A stretch of DNA of 64,000 nucleotides from Desulfovibrio sp. JC022 (lineage in GTDB: Bacteria > Desulfobacterota > Desulfovibrionia > Desulfovibrionales > Desulfovibrionaceae), in contig NZ_VOPZ01000010.1 in the NCBI RefSeq assembly GCF_010470665.1, positions 62,001 through 126,000 on the forward strand, in the 5' to 3' direction. The number at the start of each line of letters is the position of its first letter. Position 1 is the stretch's first letter. Below the pieces are notes generated by a model. It did no database searches, was not told where the DNA came from, and was given only the letters and a program-made list of their open reading frames with translations. Shown here piece by piece: positions 31,675 through 40,778 of this stretch. The translations under genes were made by a program, and so were the position numbers.

Positions 31675-34355
31675 ATAATGCTATAAACGACATACAGAAA
31701 GACATTGAAATTTATGCAACACAACTCCTCTCAAGATTAGTCGCTCAAGAAAAAGAAATAACGAAAGACCAATTTAACCTTGCAGTTAAAAACGCAATTA
31801 GCGGAACAGCAGCATTGAACCCGGAAGATGAGATTGAGAAAATTGACGTCGATATTATCGTCAACAAGCTACAAGAAAAATTTGATATCCAAATGACATT
31901 AGGAACCATATTCCCGGGGGACAAATATACCCCGTGGCTTGAACAAAAATATGGAGATATTGATTGGTATTACTGGGGAAGATACCGCCAATTGCTGTTG
32001 CAAGATGGGTTCCCCCCGCAAGTAGTGCGCAGCTTGGGCAGCGTCACAGATCAAGTCATTGACCACTTAGAAAATCCTCAAAAAGAAGGAAGTTGGGATC
32101 GCAGAGGAATGGTTGTTGGTCATGTCCAATCAGGCAAGACAGCAAACTACACAGGAGTAATCTGCAAAGCAGCCGACTGCGGCTACAAGGTCATTATCGT
32201 TTTGGCAGGCATGCTGAACGCACTGAGGAACCAGACTCAAGAACGTATTGACAGTGGATTTATTGGTCGGTGCACGCGCTTAAATGAATGGATTGGAGCA
32301 GGGTTAATCTCAAAAGAACGCATACCAACATATTTTACAACCAGTACTGATGATTTTAGCAAACAAGTATCTAAAGTAGGCGTCGGCATTGACGGACTAC
32401 GAGAACCAGCGGTTTTAGTTCTTAAAAAAAACAGCAACACACTCAGCAACTTGATTGACTGGCTGGAAAACAACAATCCTCACAAACTTCAGTCCTATCC
32501 AATGCTTTTGATTGACGACGAAGCAGACCATGCTTCGATAAACACCAAGACAGACGGAATCACTGCAATAAACGGCAAAATAAGACAATTATTGTCTCTT
32601 TTTAAACAATCATCATACGTGGGATACACAGCAACTCCTTTTGCCAATATTTTTATCGACCCGGACACTAATGATGAAATGATAAACGAAAACTTGTTCC
32701 CTAGAGACTTCATCTTAAGCCTTGATGCTCCAGACAACTATGTCGGCCCGGAACGGGTTTTCAGCAAAAATACAGATTTGAAAATGATTTGTGAAGTTGA
32801 CGATTACAGCACAATACTTCCTTTAACTCACAAAATAGATAGAGAAATTGAAGAACTCCCTCCAAGCTTAAATGAAGCCATCGTATGCTTCGTGCTAGCT
32901 AGAGCTATTCGCTTAAGCAGAGGACAGACAACAGTACACAACTCTATGATGATAAATGTTAGCCGTTTTACTAACATTCAATCAAAAGTTAAATTGCTCG
33001 TTGATGAATACATAAAAGAAGAATTGCGCCCAGCAATTAAGAACCACAGCAAACTGCCACCAGAGCAAGCATTACAAAATTCAACATTAGAGGCTATTTA
33101 CAACACATGGGAAAAGCATTTTCACGATATGAATTTTGAATGGAGTGCTGTCCAAAACCTACTGGAACAGGCTATCGGCCCAGTAGGAGTAATTGAGGTG
33201 AATGGATCTTCTACAGCGGAGCCATTAAACTATAGCAGGGAAGACTACCCGAATGGGAGAAATGTGATTGCCGTTGGCGGACTTGGCCTATCTAGGGGAC
33301 TTACTCTTGAAGGGCTGACCGTTTCATATTTTTTGCGCAATTCAATCATGTACGACACATTGCTCCAGATGGGCCGCTGGTTTGGGTATCGTGACAACTA
33401 TGCTGATGTATGTCGTCTTTTTATGAGCAAAGAAGCAAAAGGCTGGTATGCACATATATCCAAAGCAACGGAAGAATTAAGAATTGAATTCTTAAAAATG
33501 AAGAACGCTAGAATGACTCCAAGTGATTTTGGGTTATGCGTTAGAGCTCATCCAGAATCTTTAATTGTAACTGCTCGAAACAAAATGAGATCTGGCAAGC
33601 GTGTCCCGCGAAAAATTGGGCTTGAAGGAAGACTAGTTGAGACTAAATCTTTAAGCTCCAAAAAAGAAGTTGTCGCTCGAAACCTGCTTAGTTTGGACGG
33701 CATTATCACTAAAATTCAAAACAACGAAAACTCTACACAACACCATGGTCAAACCTATTATTTGTGGAAAGACGTCGCATGGGAGATTATTGAAAGCTTT
33801 TTAAATTCATTTATAAACACGCCGTCATCAGACTTAACGGAATCACTTCCGTTAAAGGACCACGGATCATGGCTTGCTGCGACTGGGTATTCCAATTGGG
33901 ATGTTTTGTTAATGACCCCCAAAGATGGTAAATCTAAAATAAAAAAGAATATTGAAACAATAAAGATCAATGCACAAATACGCACAGTAAAAGAAGAAAC
34001 AGAGAGCAGCATTAAGTTTCCCAATAGAAGGGTTGCCAGCGGAAGCATTGAAAAAATCGGACTTGATGCAAACCAAGAAGGTAAAGCTTTGAGTTTAGCC
34101 AAGAACAAAAAATTATCAGATACTGTTTACCGTGAAGCTAGAGACAAGCCCCTGCTTATGCTACATCTTTTAGACTGCCAACTCGAAGAAAATTCTCCCC
34201 TTTTTAAAGAAGGAATTTTAGGCTGGGGAATGAGTTTCCCGGGATCTCCGGGCAGCAAACGGCCTAAAAAACTTGTTGAATATGTCGTTAACACTGTTTG
34301 GTGGGACAATGAATATGGGGAACTCATTGAAGATGAGGATATTATAGATGAATAA
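31671..34355 (+). CDS. Z1-domain superfamily 2 helicase-like ATPase
   Basis: The 894-residue protein has the helicase core: Walker A VVGHVQSGKTANYTGV (about 142-157), Walker B MLLIDDEADHAS (about 278) and the TAT motif GYTATPFANIFIDP (about 318). The Z1 domain follows, with VGGLGLSRGLTLEGLTVSYF and MGRWFGYR (about 535-590) matching its conserved core. Such proteins occur beside MORC-like ATPases, PD-(D/E)XK proteins and methyltransferases. It probably moves along or unwinds DNA in the effector complex. ATGA links it to the ATPase gene and its end overlaps the next gene by eight bases. Confidence 0.93.
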   Translation: MNNAINDIQKDIEIYATQLLSRLVAQEKEITKDQFNLAVKNAISGTAALNPEDEIEKIDVDIIVNKLQEKFDIQMTLGTIFPGDKYTPWLEQKYGDIDWYYWGRYRQLLLQDGFPPQVVRSLGSVTDQVIDHLENPQKEGSWDRRGMVVGHVQSGKTANYTGVICKAADCGYKVIIVLAGMLNALRNQTQERIDSGFIGRCTRLNEWIGAGLISKERIPTYFTTSTDDFSKQVSKVGVGIDGLREPAVLVLKKNSNTLSNLIDWLENNNPHKLQSYPMLLIDDEADHASINTKTDGITAINGKIRQLLSLFKQSSYVGYTATPFANIFIDPDTNDEMINENLFPRDFILSLDAPDNYVGPERVFSKNTDLKMICEVDDYSTILPLTHKIDREIEELPPSLNEAIVCFVLARAIRLSRGQTTVHNSMMINVSRFTNIQSKVKLLVDEYIKEELRPAIKNHSKLPPEQALQNSTLEAIYNTWEKHFHDMNFEWSAVQNLLEQAIGPVGVIEVNGSSTAEPLNYSREDYPNGRNVIAVGGLGLSRGLTLEGLTVSYFLRNSIMYDTLLQMGRWFGYRDNYADVCRLFMSKEAKGWYAHISKATEELRIEFLKMKNARMTPSDFGLCVRAHPESLIVTARNKMRSGKRVPRKIGLEGRLVETKSLSSKKEVVARNLLSLDGIITKIQNNENSTQHHGQTYYLWKDVAWEIIESFLNSFINTPSSDLTESLPLKDHGSWLAATGYSNWDVLLMTPKDGKSKIKKNIETIKINAQIRTVKEETESSIKFPNRRVASGSIEKIGLDANQEGKALSLAKNKKLSDTVYREARDKPLLMLHLLDCQLEENSPLFKEGILGWGMSFPGSPGSKRPKKLVEYVVNTVWWDNEYGELIEDEDIIDE

Positions 34356-35295
34356 CCCATGGATTAAAATCTCCCAACCGTCTAGAAACATAAAAGCGAG
34401 AAGAATAGACAGCCAACATCCTCTTAATTTGTTTTGGGCAAAAGATTTCCGAGGACGTTATCTATTTCTGTTTGATCTTGAAGAACGGTCAACATTCCCT
34501 GTTCTTCCAGAACTCGCAGGCATACAAGCTTTAATAACGGAAGATGAAGGCAGGTTTTCCTTTGTTTTAATTTTGTCTGAGGCTGCAAATTGGGAAATGT
34601 TTTTCGCTTTATGCCAAGACTTGGTGCATGTTTCAAAAAACAGTAAAACGAACTCTTCCGGTTTCAACGTAATTTTAGCAAGGTTGTTTAGGTGGCATGA
34701 ATTCTTAAAAAAAGCACGCTCAAGCATCTTATCTGAAGAAGCAATCAAAGGCCTTCTCGGAGAATTACTTTTCTTAAAAAGACATTTGATACCCCACTTT
34801 GGTGCTTCAGCAGCCATCAACTTCTGGACAGGTCCAGAAGGTTCACCTCAAGACTTCTGCATCAATAACATTGCTTTTGAGGTCAAGTGTCAGTCTGGGA
34901 CGACATCACCAAAAATAAAAATATCAAACATTGATCAACTGTGTTCACAGTTGCCTGAAATGTATCTCTGGGTGCTCACTCTGGGGAAAAGTCACAAAGA
35001 TGAACCAGACTCTGTCAATTTACCCGACATAATAAAGTCCATATACGAATTATTGGAGCAGGAATCGACAAGCCTAATAGATCGCTTTGAGGACTTGCTA
35101 TTTCAGATGGGATATTTTGATTTGGAACAATACACCGACTTTGCATACATTGTTGCTTCGGAAATGTGCTTTGAAGTTAAAAATGATTTTCCCAGACTTT
35201 GCCCAGACAATATAAACACTGGAATTGTTAATGTTTCATACGGCATTGAATTAAATGCCTGCCTCCCTTTTGAAGGTAAACCTGACTGGATGTAA
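34348..35295 (+). CDS. PD-(D/E)XK motif protein (DUF4420 family)
   Basis: A 315-residue protein with the motif pattern of a restriction-type nuclease: GLLGELLFL (helix with E), then GPEGSPQDFCINNIAFEVKC, giving D and ExK (about 160-180). These fit the family usually called PD-(D/E)XK motif protein, which accompanies Z1 and AIPR genes. It is the likely DNA-cutting subunit. GAGG lies upstream of its ATG, inside the end of the Z1 gene. AIPR follows three bases after its stop. Confidence 0.87.
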   Translation: MNNPWIKISQPSRNIKARRIDSQHPLNLFWAKDFRGRYLFLFDLEERSTFPVLPELAGIQALITEDEGRFSFVLILSEAANWEMFFALCQDLVHVSKNSKTNSSGFNVILARLFRWHEFLKKARSSILSEEAIKGLLGELLFLKRHLIPHFGASAAINFWTGPEGSPQDFCINNIAFEVKCQSGTTSPKIKISNIDQLCSQLPEMYLWVLTLGKSHKDEPDSVNLPDIIKSIYELLEQESTSLIDRFEDLLFQMGYFDLEQYTDFAYIVASEMCFEVKNDFPRLCPDNINTGIVNVSYGIELNACLPFEGKPDWM

Positions 35296-35298
35296 AAT

Positions 35299-37323
35299 AT
35301 GCTTTTTACAGATTACTACCAAGACTTCATGCAAGACATTTATGCCAGATCTGATGCTGAGCAAGATTTCACTGAGTCAATATTCACTGAAAGGGTTTGT
35401 GAATTCCTTTTCGACTATCAGGCGATAGAAGACTATTCGTTGGCTGAATATAAACATCAATCACTCGGCTTACGCATAGACGCATGGAATCTCAGCATAG
35501 AAACAGGAGTGCTTAGTTTATTCATATCTGATTTTAAACCCAGTAACGAGCCTTACTCTTTGACTCAGACTTCACTGAAAACAATTTTTAAACGTGCCGA
35601 TAAATTTTTCCAGCGATGCATCGACAAACCATTTCATAAAGCCCTTGAAGAAAGCACAATGGGATATATTGTAGCGCGTGAAATTTATGAAAATGCAGAA
35701 TATATTTCTAAGGTTCAATTTTTTCTGTTATCAAATGGAGTCCTCAGCTCTAAAGCAAAAGGTCTATCTCAGACCGACAATGGTTCCATAACAAAGCACT
35801 ATAATATATGGGACCTAGGGAGAATTGCCAATATAGAACTATCCGGCAAAGCTCGTGAAGATCTCGTTATTAACTTCGACACACCTGTCCCATGCTTACC
35901 TGCATTTACAGGTTCAGAATCATGTCAATCATATCTTCTTGTTTTACCCGGAGAACTTTTAGCTTCTTTATATGATGAACACAGAGAGAGGTTGCTTGAA
36001 CAAAACGTGCGTACCTTTCTACAATTCAGAGGCAACGTAAACAAAGGAATAAAAACAACAATCCAAAACTCACCTGATATGTTTTTTGCCTATAACAATG
36101 GCTTAACGGCAACTGCTGAACAGATCTGCCTGTCCCCTGAAAAAGATAAAATTTGTGCTATAACCAACCTACAAATAGTAAACGGCGGACAAACTACAGC
36201 CTCGCTGTTTATGTCGAAAAAAAAGCATAAGCTGGATTTATCCGCAATACATGTACAGGTTAAATTGTCCGTAATAGCACCAGATGAGGTAGAAACAATA
36301 GTCCCTCAAATATCTAAGTGTGCCAACACTCAAAACAAGGTAAATATTGCGGACTTTTCATCAAACCACCCATTTCACTTACGTATAGAAGAAAAATCGA
36401 GAAGAATTTGGGCTCCCTCTCCAGAAGGAACCAACCAAGACACCCACTGGTTCTACGAGCGTGCTCGCGGACAATTTGCCAATGCATACGCAGCCTTTTC
36501 CAGATCAGAACAAACAAAATTCCTTACGATTAATCCTAAACACCAGATGGTCACCAAAACTGACTTCGCAAAATACGATTATACCTTTTTAATGATGCCT
36601 AACATTGTGAGTAAAGGGGCCCAGACGTGTTTTCGGGAATTAGCCGGGAAAATAGATAAAGAATGGGAAGCCGACGACAGTCAATTTGGTGATCTCTACT
36701 TCAAGCACCTTGTGGCCAAAGCCATCCTCTTCAGAGGATTAGACAAACAAATCATGAAACAATCATGGTACGGAGGCTATAAAGCCAACATAGTCACATA
36801 CACCTTGGCCCTCTTTACCTTTTTAGTTGAAGAAACAAAAAAATTTATTGATTTTTCTTTAATTTGGGAAAAACAAAGCATTCCAGAAGACATAAACACC
36901 TTTCTTCTCTCTCTGGCAGAGAAGGTGAATAATCAAATTCAAAATACAGAATTAAACGTTACTCAATACTGCAAACAGGAACTTTGCTGGCAGAAAGTGA
37001 AAGGAATTCATGTGGACCTCCCGGAAGGAGTAGCTACATTACTAGTCGACAAAACAGCAATAATAGGAGAGGAAAAAGACGCAAAAACCGACCAAAAAAT
37101 GCTCACGGGATTAGAAGCCCAGATGTTTGTAATCAATAAGGGGAGTGAATACTGGCAACATCTTTTGCAGTGGCAAAACGAATCCAGAACACTTTCCCCC
37201 AACCAACTTGGATTGCTGCAAACAGCATCAATAAGGCCGGAACGCATTCAAGACTGGCAAGCTCTCAAGCTTGTCGAAATAAATGACAACGCTATCGAAC
37301 AAGGTTTTCTTCCAAATGACTAA
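35299..37323 (+). CDS. AIPR-family protein
   Basis: The 674-residue protein has the AIPR (abortive infection phage resistance) signature: NVRTFLQFRGNVNKGIKTTI, then FFAYNNGLTATAEQI, then ITNLQIVNGGQTTASLF (about 233-310). The family was first linked with phage resistance and is found in restriction-like operons. Its biochemical role is not established. The N-terminal part may carry a nuclease-like fold (YLAEYKHQSLGLRIDAWNLS, ISDFKPSNEP), which I infer only from its D...DxK spacing. It overlaps the methyltransferase start by eight bases. Confidence 0.9.
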   Translation: MLFTDYYQDFMQDIYARSDAEQDFTESIFTERVCEFLFDYQAIEDYSLAEYKHQSLGLRIDAWNLSIETGVLSLFISDFKPSNEPYSLTQTSLKTIFKRADKFFQRCIDKPFHKALEESTMGYIVAREIYENAEYISKVQFFLLSNGVLSSKAKGLSQTDNGSITKHYNIWDLGRIANIELSGKAREDLVINFDTPVPCLPAFTGSESCQSYLLVLPGELLASLYDEHRERLLEQNVRTFLQFRGNVNKGIKTTIQNSPDMFFAYNNGLTATAEQICLSPEKDKICAITNLQIVNGGQTTASLFMSKKKHKLDLSAIHVQVKLSVIAPDEVETIVPQISKCANTQNKVNIADFSSNHPFHLRIEEKSRRIWAPSPEGTNQDTHWFYERARGQFANAYAAFSRSEQTKFLTINPKHQMVTKTDFAKYDYTFLMMPNIVSKGAQTCFRELAGKIDKEWEADDSQFGDLYFKHLVAKAILFRGLDKQIMKQSWYGGYKANIVTYTLALFTFLVEETKKFIDFSLIWEKQSIPEDINTFLLSLAEKVNNQIQNTELNVTQYCKQELCWQKVKGIHVDLPEGVATLLVDKTAIIGEEKDAKTDQKMLTGLEAQMFVINKGSEYWQHLLQWQNESRTLSPNQLGLLQTASIRPERIQDWQALKLVEINDNAIEQGFLPND

Positions 37324-38692
37324 ATTCCTTTTAGGCGAGCTTTTTTGTGGGCCCGGTGGAATGGCCCTAGGAGCGCGGCTCGCAGCTGAGGAGTATCAAT
37401 ACGACGGTTCTCCCCTTCCCATTGAGCATATATGGGGAGTAGACAAAGATGAGCATGCGATATCTACCTATAACTCAAACAATTTAGGAGAAGGGGTTCA
37501 CTGTGACGCCTTAGATTTTGCCAACAACATCAAAGACGCCGATCATAAGATCTTGGCGAATTTTCCTCCCATCAATGCACTGGCTTTTGGCTTTCCCTGC
37601 AACGATTTCAGTGTCGTAGGAGAGCGCAAGGGGATTAATGGAAAATATGGCAACCTTTACAAGGCAGGAGTAAAAGTTATTGAGCAAATGAATCCACTTT
37701 TCTTTATTGCTGAAAATGTGAGCGGAATTCATTCAGCAAATTCAGACGCTACGTTCTATCAAATCATTTCAGAACTAGAAGCAGCCGGAAAACATGGCTA
37801 CGACCTGACAATCCACCTTTATAAATTTGATGAGTACGGGGTGGCTCAAATGCGTCACCGCTATATAATAGTTGGAATCAGGAAGGATTTGAAAATTAAA
37901 TTTCGAATCCCAGAACCAACACACAAAACTCCGGTCACAGCTTCTGAAATATTGGGCAAACCATATCAAACCCCTCCCTCGAATGCCAATAATTTCAAGC
38001 AAGACCCCCGTGTGCAAGAACGCCTTCTATTCACCCCGCCATGGCATAACGCATGGTTTCTCGATACATTGCTCGAAATGGGAGAAGCAGGCTGCCGTGA
38101 ATATCTAGAAAAAAAACTTCCTTGGTTCGAAGAAAAACTGGGTAATGCTACCGACCATGAAATTAAAGAACGCATTATAGCCTGCAAACTTAACTGCAAA
38201 AAAGCTAGGATGAGCCACATCTACAGAAGGTTGCACCCTGACAAGCCTGCCTACACAATTACAGGAAGCGGCGGAGGCGGAACCCATGGCTATCACTGGG
38301 AGGAGTGTCGATGCCTGACAAACAGGGAAAGAGCACGCCTTCAAAGCTTTCCTGATGACTTTATTTTCATGGGGTCACTCCCTCAAGTACGCAAACAAAT
38401 TGGCATGGCTGTGCCTCCTGCCGGTGCTAAAATCATTTTCAAAGCTATCTTGGATAGTTTTGCAGGCAAAAAGTACCCATATGTGGAAGAACCCAGCTAC
38501 AAGCCCATGGATGCAGAATCTTTTAAAGCATACAGAAGTAAACGCTATAAAATACGCCTGAAAGAAAGATTGCGAAACAATTATTCTTTCGAGCTTAGTG
38601 ACTATCATAAACTTGAAGACATAATCGAAACGTTAATTGAAGAAGATTTATCATTGGATGAGGCTGAAAGCTTTATCCTCGAAACAAGGTAA
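37316..38692 (+). CDS. DNA (cytosine-5) methyltransferase
   Basis: From the ATG at 37316 the product has 458 residues. The longer form from 37283 would lie deeper in the AIPR gene. Motif I is LLGELFCGPGGMALG, IV is FGFPCNDFSVVG with the catalytic Cys, VI is IAENVSGIH, VIII is QMRHRYIIVGIR, and X is IGMAVPPAGAKIIFKAI. Motif IV has PCN where most C5 enzymes have PCQ. A target recognition region lies between VIII and IX. It presumably protects host DNA from the operon's nuclease. The target site is unknown. Confidence 0.93.
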   Translation: MTKFLLGELFCGPGGMALGARLAAEEYQYDGSPLPIEHIWGVDKDEHAISTYNSNNLGEGVHCDALDFANNIKDADHKILANFPPINALAFGFPCNDFSVVGERKGINGKYGNLYKAGVKVIEQMNPLFFIAENVSGIHSANSDATFYQIISELEAAGKHGYDLTIHLYKFDEYGVAQMRHRYIIVGIRKDLKIKFRIPEPTHKTPVTASEILGKPYQTPPSNANNFKQDPRVQERLLFTPPWHNAWFLDTLLEMGEAGCREYLEKKLPWFEEKLGNATDHEIKERIIACKLNCKKARMSHIYRRLHPDKPAYTITGSGGGGTHGYHWEECRCLTNRERARLQSFPDDFIFMGSLPQVRKQIGMAVPPAGAKIIFKAILDSFAGKKYPYVEEPSYKPMDAESFKAYRSKRYKIRLKERLRNNYSFELSDYHKLEDIIETLIEEDLSLDEAESFILETR

Positions 38693-38723
38693 CAAGTACG
38701 CTCTACAAGATCAGGAGTATAAA

Positions 38724-38948
38724 ATGGCCATCATTAGACAGCTTGAACACAGGGAACTTGAAAGGTTTGCCAAACATACTGAAACAGAAGGGACATACTC
38801 AATTGTCGAGCTGGACGGCAAAAAATATCTTCAGATAGACACATATGGTTCAAAACAACGACAAGACAGAGGCAAAATAAGTCAATCGCTTAGACTCTCT
38901 CAAGAGGCCATAGAGCAATTACTTAAAATTATTAAAACAAATTTTTAA
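38724..38948 (+). CDS. small conserved protein between methyltransferase and vsr
   Basis: A 74-residue protein from the ATG at 38724, which has AGGAG seven bases upstream. The longer frame from 38637 lies inside the methyltransferase gene and lacks this. The sequence MAIIRQLEHRELERFAKHTE continues as a short beta-rich middle (GTYSIVELDGKKYLQIDTYG) and a basic end (SLRLSQEAIEQLLKIIK). I recall similar small proteins beside methyltransferases and integrases in other genomes, but their function is unknown to me. Confidence 0.75.
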   Translation: MAIIRQLEHRELERFAKHTETEGTYSIVELDGKKYLQIDTYGSKQRQDRGKISQSLRLSQEAIEQLLKIIKTNF

Positions 38949-38962
38949 TTCAGAACGTCAAT

Positions 38963-39433
38963 ATGGATTGCTTCAACAAGCAAAAACGAAGTGATGTCAT
39001 GAGGTGTATTAAATCCAAAGACACCAAGCCTGAGATATTCATTCGTAAAGGACTCCATAGACGTGGTTATCGATATCGACTGCATCGCAAAGACCTGCCG
39101 GGAACACCTGATCTAGTGCTTCCCGCATATAAATCCGTGATCTTCGTTCATGGTTGCTTCTGGCACATGCATAGTTGCGCATATTTTAAATTACCAAAAT
39201 CAAATACAGAATACTGGACGGACAAGCTTGAGAAAAATGTAAAAAGGGACAAACGTGATATCGATGCCCTTCTAGATTCAGGCTGGAGAATTTTGATTGT
39301 ATGGGAATGTGCTATCAAAAACTGTAGCGACATAGAAAAGGCCAATACACTTGATGAAGTTGAGCTATTCTTAAAAGATAATAGTGTATTCGCAGAAATT
39401 TCCAAGGATTCATGCCAGCCCAAAAAAAAGTAA
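38963..39433 (+). CDS. vsr: Vsr-type very short patch repair endonuclease
   Basis: The 156-residue protein matches Vsr. It starts with RSDVMRCIKSKDTKPEIFIR and RKGLHRRGYRYRLHRKDLPG, then TPDLVLPAYKSVIFVHGCFW with the catalytic Asp and the HGCFWHMHSC zinc-site region. Vsr nicks DNA 5' of T:G mismatches that arise when 5-methylcytosine is deaminated. That fits its place after a C5 methyltransferase. In this operon it could instead serve as a restriction nuclease, which is inference. It is the last gene of the operon. Confidence 0.95.
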   Translation: MDCFNKQKRSDVMRCIKSKDTKPEIFIRKGLHRRGYRYRLHRKDLPGTPDLVLPAYKSVIFVHGCFWHMHSCAYFKLPKSNTEYWTDKLEKNVKRDKRDIDALLDSGWRILIVWECAIKNCSDIEKANTLDEVELFLKDNSVFAEISKDSCQPKKK

Positions 39434-40116
39434 AAGGCGATTTAATTTCTAACTTCCCCACTCACAGCAAAAAACATAGCCATATGACATCTTCACCCCC
39501 AAAGCATCCACCTCATTAATATGAATAATGGTGCGGGCAGTTCGTCGACAATTGCCGCTTCTTGACTCATACCTTTTAAAAGCAATTCTCTAAAACCGAA
39601 GAGCCCTGAAAATTCAGGGCTCCTAAACACCCTAAAATTCCCATAGATCATTAAGCAGAGAAGCAACGCCTAACTAATGTTGGTCCATAATTGGACTGAG
39701 GTATTTCACCAAAATTTCAGATTCTTACCATTCCCCCTCATTACCATAAGCTGTAAATCAAGACGCCGCTATTTCTAGGAGATTAAGGCCCTCATATTTA
39801 ACGAGCTTAAAATTAAGCCCGTTGAATTTGTAAATAATTTTAATGGAATAAACATATCTCAAAGGCAAATACCCTAGAGACAAACATAGCGGCAGCTCAA
39901 TACGGATCTGTCGCTATGTTATGCAAGCGCAAAATTGCGCCCACAGAATTCACTAGGAATTTAAACTCGCTATCCATAGAATCAATTAATTAAGCACCAC
40001 AAAAAGCCGACTCATATAACCTTGTTTTTATACGCTTTTTTTCAAAATAAAACTCAACAATTGCAACCCAAAAGGACGGCTGAAAATTCAGCTGTCCTTA
40101 ATTTCACCAACAAAAA
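39434..40116. other. gene-poor stretch with three hairpins
   Basis: No reading frame is convincing here. Three perfect or near-perfect inverted repeats are present: GAGCCCTGAA/TTCAGGGCTC (39601-39610, 39613-39622), ACATAGCGGCAG/CTGTCGCTATGT (39884-39895, 39908-39919) and AGGACGGCTGAA/TTCAGCTGTCCT (40073-40084, 40087-40098). The first and third share the centre TGAAAATTCA. The first could end transcription of the vsr operon, though it lacks a T run on the plus strand. The rest is AT-rich and probably decayed cargo. Confidence 0.5.
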
Positions 40117-40218
40117 CACGTTGAACCGAAGGTGAATAAGCCCACCTCAGCCCAAGGCTGAGCAGGACGTAAGGTACACCGCTTTGAAAAAGTGGGCCTA
40201 CCTTACCTGTCCTGCCTT
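40117..40218 (+). repeat. structured ~102-bp repeat, copy 3 (candidate oriT of element B)
   Basis: The copy has hairpin CTCAGCC/GGCTGAG (40146-40152, 40156-40162). The long inverted repeat GCAGGAC + GTAAGGTA pairs with TACCTTAC + GTCCTGC (40162-40176, 40199-40215). The inner CCGCTTT/AAAGTGG hairpin is kept. The nic-like GTCCTG|CC has G at 40214. No relaxase gene is near; if this is an oriT, element B would be mobilised by a relaxase supplied elsewhere, such as that of element A. Confidence 0.7.
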
Positions 40219-40245
40219 CGAACGCCGTGTCCGCATGTACTATTT

Positions 40246-40281
40246 TGTAGAATTCTGAGACTGATCCTGCAAAATTCTACA
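40246..40281. promoter_or_regulatory. inverted repeat upstream of higA, candidate operator
   Basis: TGTAGAATT (40246-40254) and AATTCTACA (40273-40281) form a 9-bp inverted repeat with an 18-bp spacer, about 105 bp upstream of the higA start. HigA-type antitoxins usually repress their own promoter, so this may be its site. Confidence 0.45.
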
Positions 40282-40384
40282 TCGCGTTAATAAATTTAAC
40301 ATCATGGCTGAAAAAGGTATAAGAAGGATAAATAAGGGGAGATAATTGCATAAAATATTGCAATTTAGATTTGAGGATATTCTA

Positions 40385-40684
40385 ATGCCTATGAACAATC
40401 CACCGCATCTCGGCGAGCTTATTAAGTCCGTGTATATGGAAGAATACAACCTGAGCTACCGCAAGCTGGCAACGATGCTTGGCGTAGCTCCATCCACCCT
40501 TGCCCGCATCCTGAACGCCAAGAGTGCTGTCTCTCCTGAAATGGCCCTGCGCCTTTCAATAACTCTCGGACGCACCCCGGAAAGTTGGCTGGCTATGCAG
40601 GCCAACTATGACCTTTATAAAGTACGCAGCCAGATTGATTTATCTGGGCTCTCTTCTGTAGATGCAAAACACACAGTTGCATAA
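40385..40684 (+). CDS. higA: HigA-family antitoxin/XRE regulator, apparently orphan
   Basis: A 99-residue protein from the ATG at 40385, chosen because GAGG lies eight bases upstream. It has the HigA pattern: NPPHLGELIKSVYMEEYNLS, then YRKLATMLGVAPSTLARILN (helix-turn-helix), then SPEMALRLSITLGRTPESWL. HigA normally neutralises the mRNA-cleaving toxin HigB encoded just upstream. No HigB-like frame lies in the 150 bp upstream or downstream, so it is either a lone regulator or what remains of a pair. Confidence 0.9.
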   Translation: MPMNNPPHLGELIKSVYMEEYNLSYRKLATMLGVAPSTLARILNAKSAVSPEMALRLSITLGRTPESWLAMQANYDLYKVRSQIDLSGLSSVDAKHTVA

Positions 40685-40744
40685 ACCGCGAATTGGCACC
40701 CAAAAACCGCTATTTGAAACGCTCAAAAACAATAACTTTAACGT

Positions 40745-40778
40745 CTTTTGACTAAACAAAAGGCATTAATATTAATGC
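40745..40778. repeat. adjacent palindromes downstream of higA
   Basis: CTTTTG/CAAAAG (40745-40750, 40757-40762) is followed at once by the perfect 16-bp palindrome GCATTAATATTAATGC (40763-40778). Nearby, CGCTATTTGAAACGCT (about 40706) and CGCTATTTAAACCGCT (about 40797) are imperfect direct repeats. I see no gene in 40685-40994. Confidence 0.5.
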
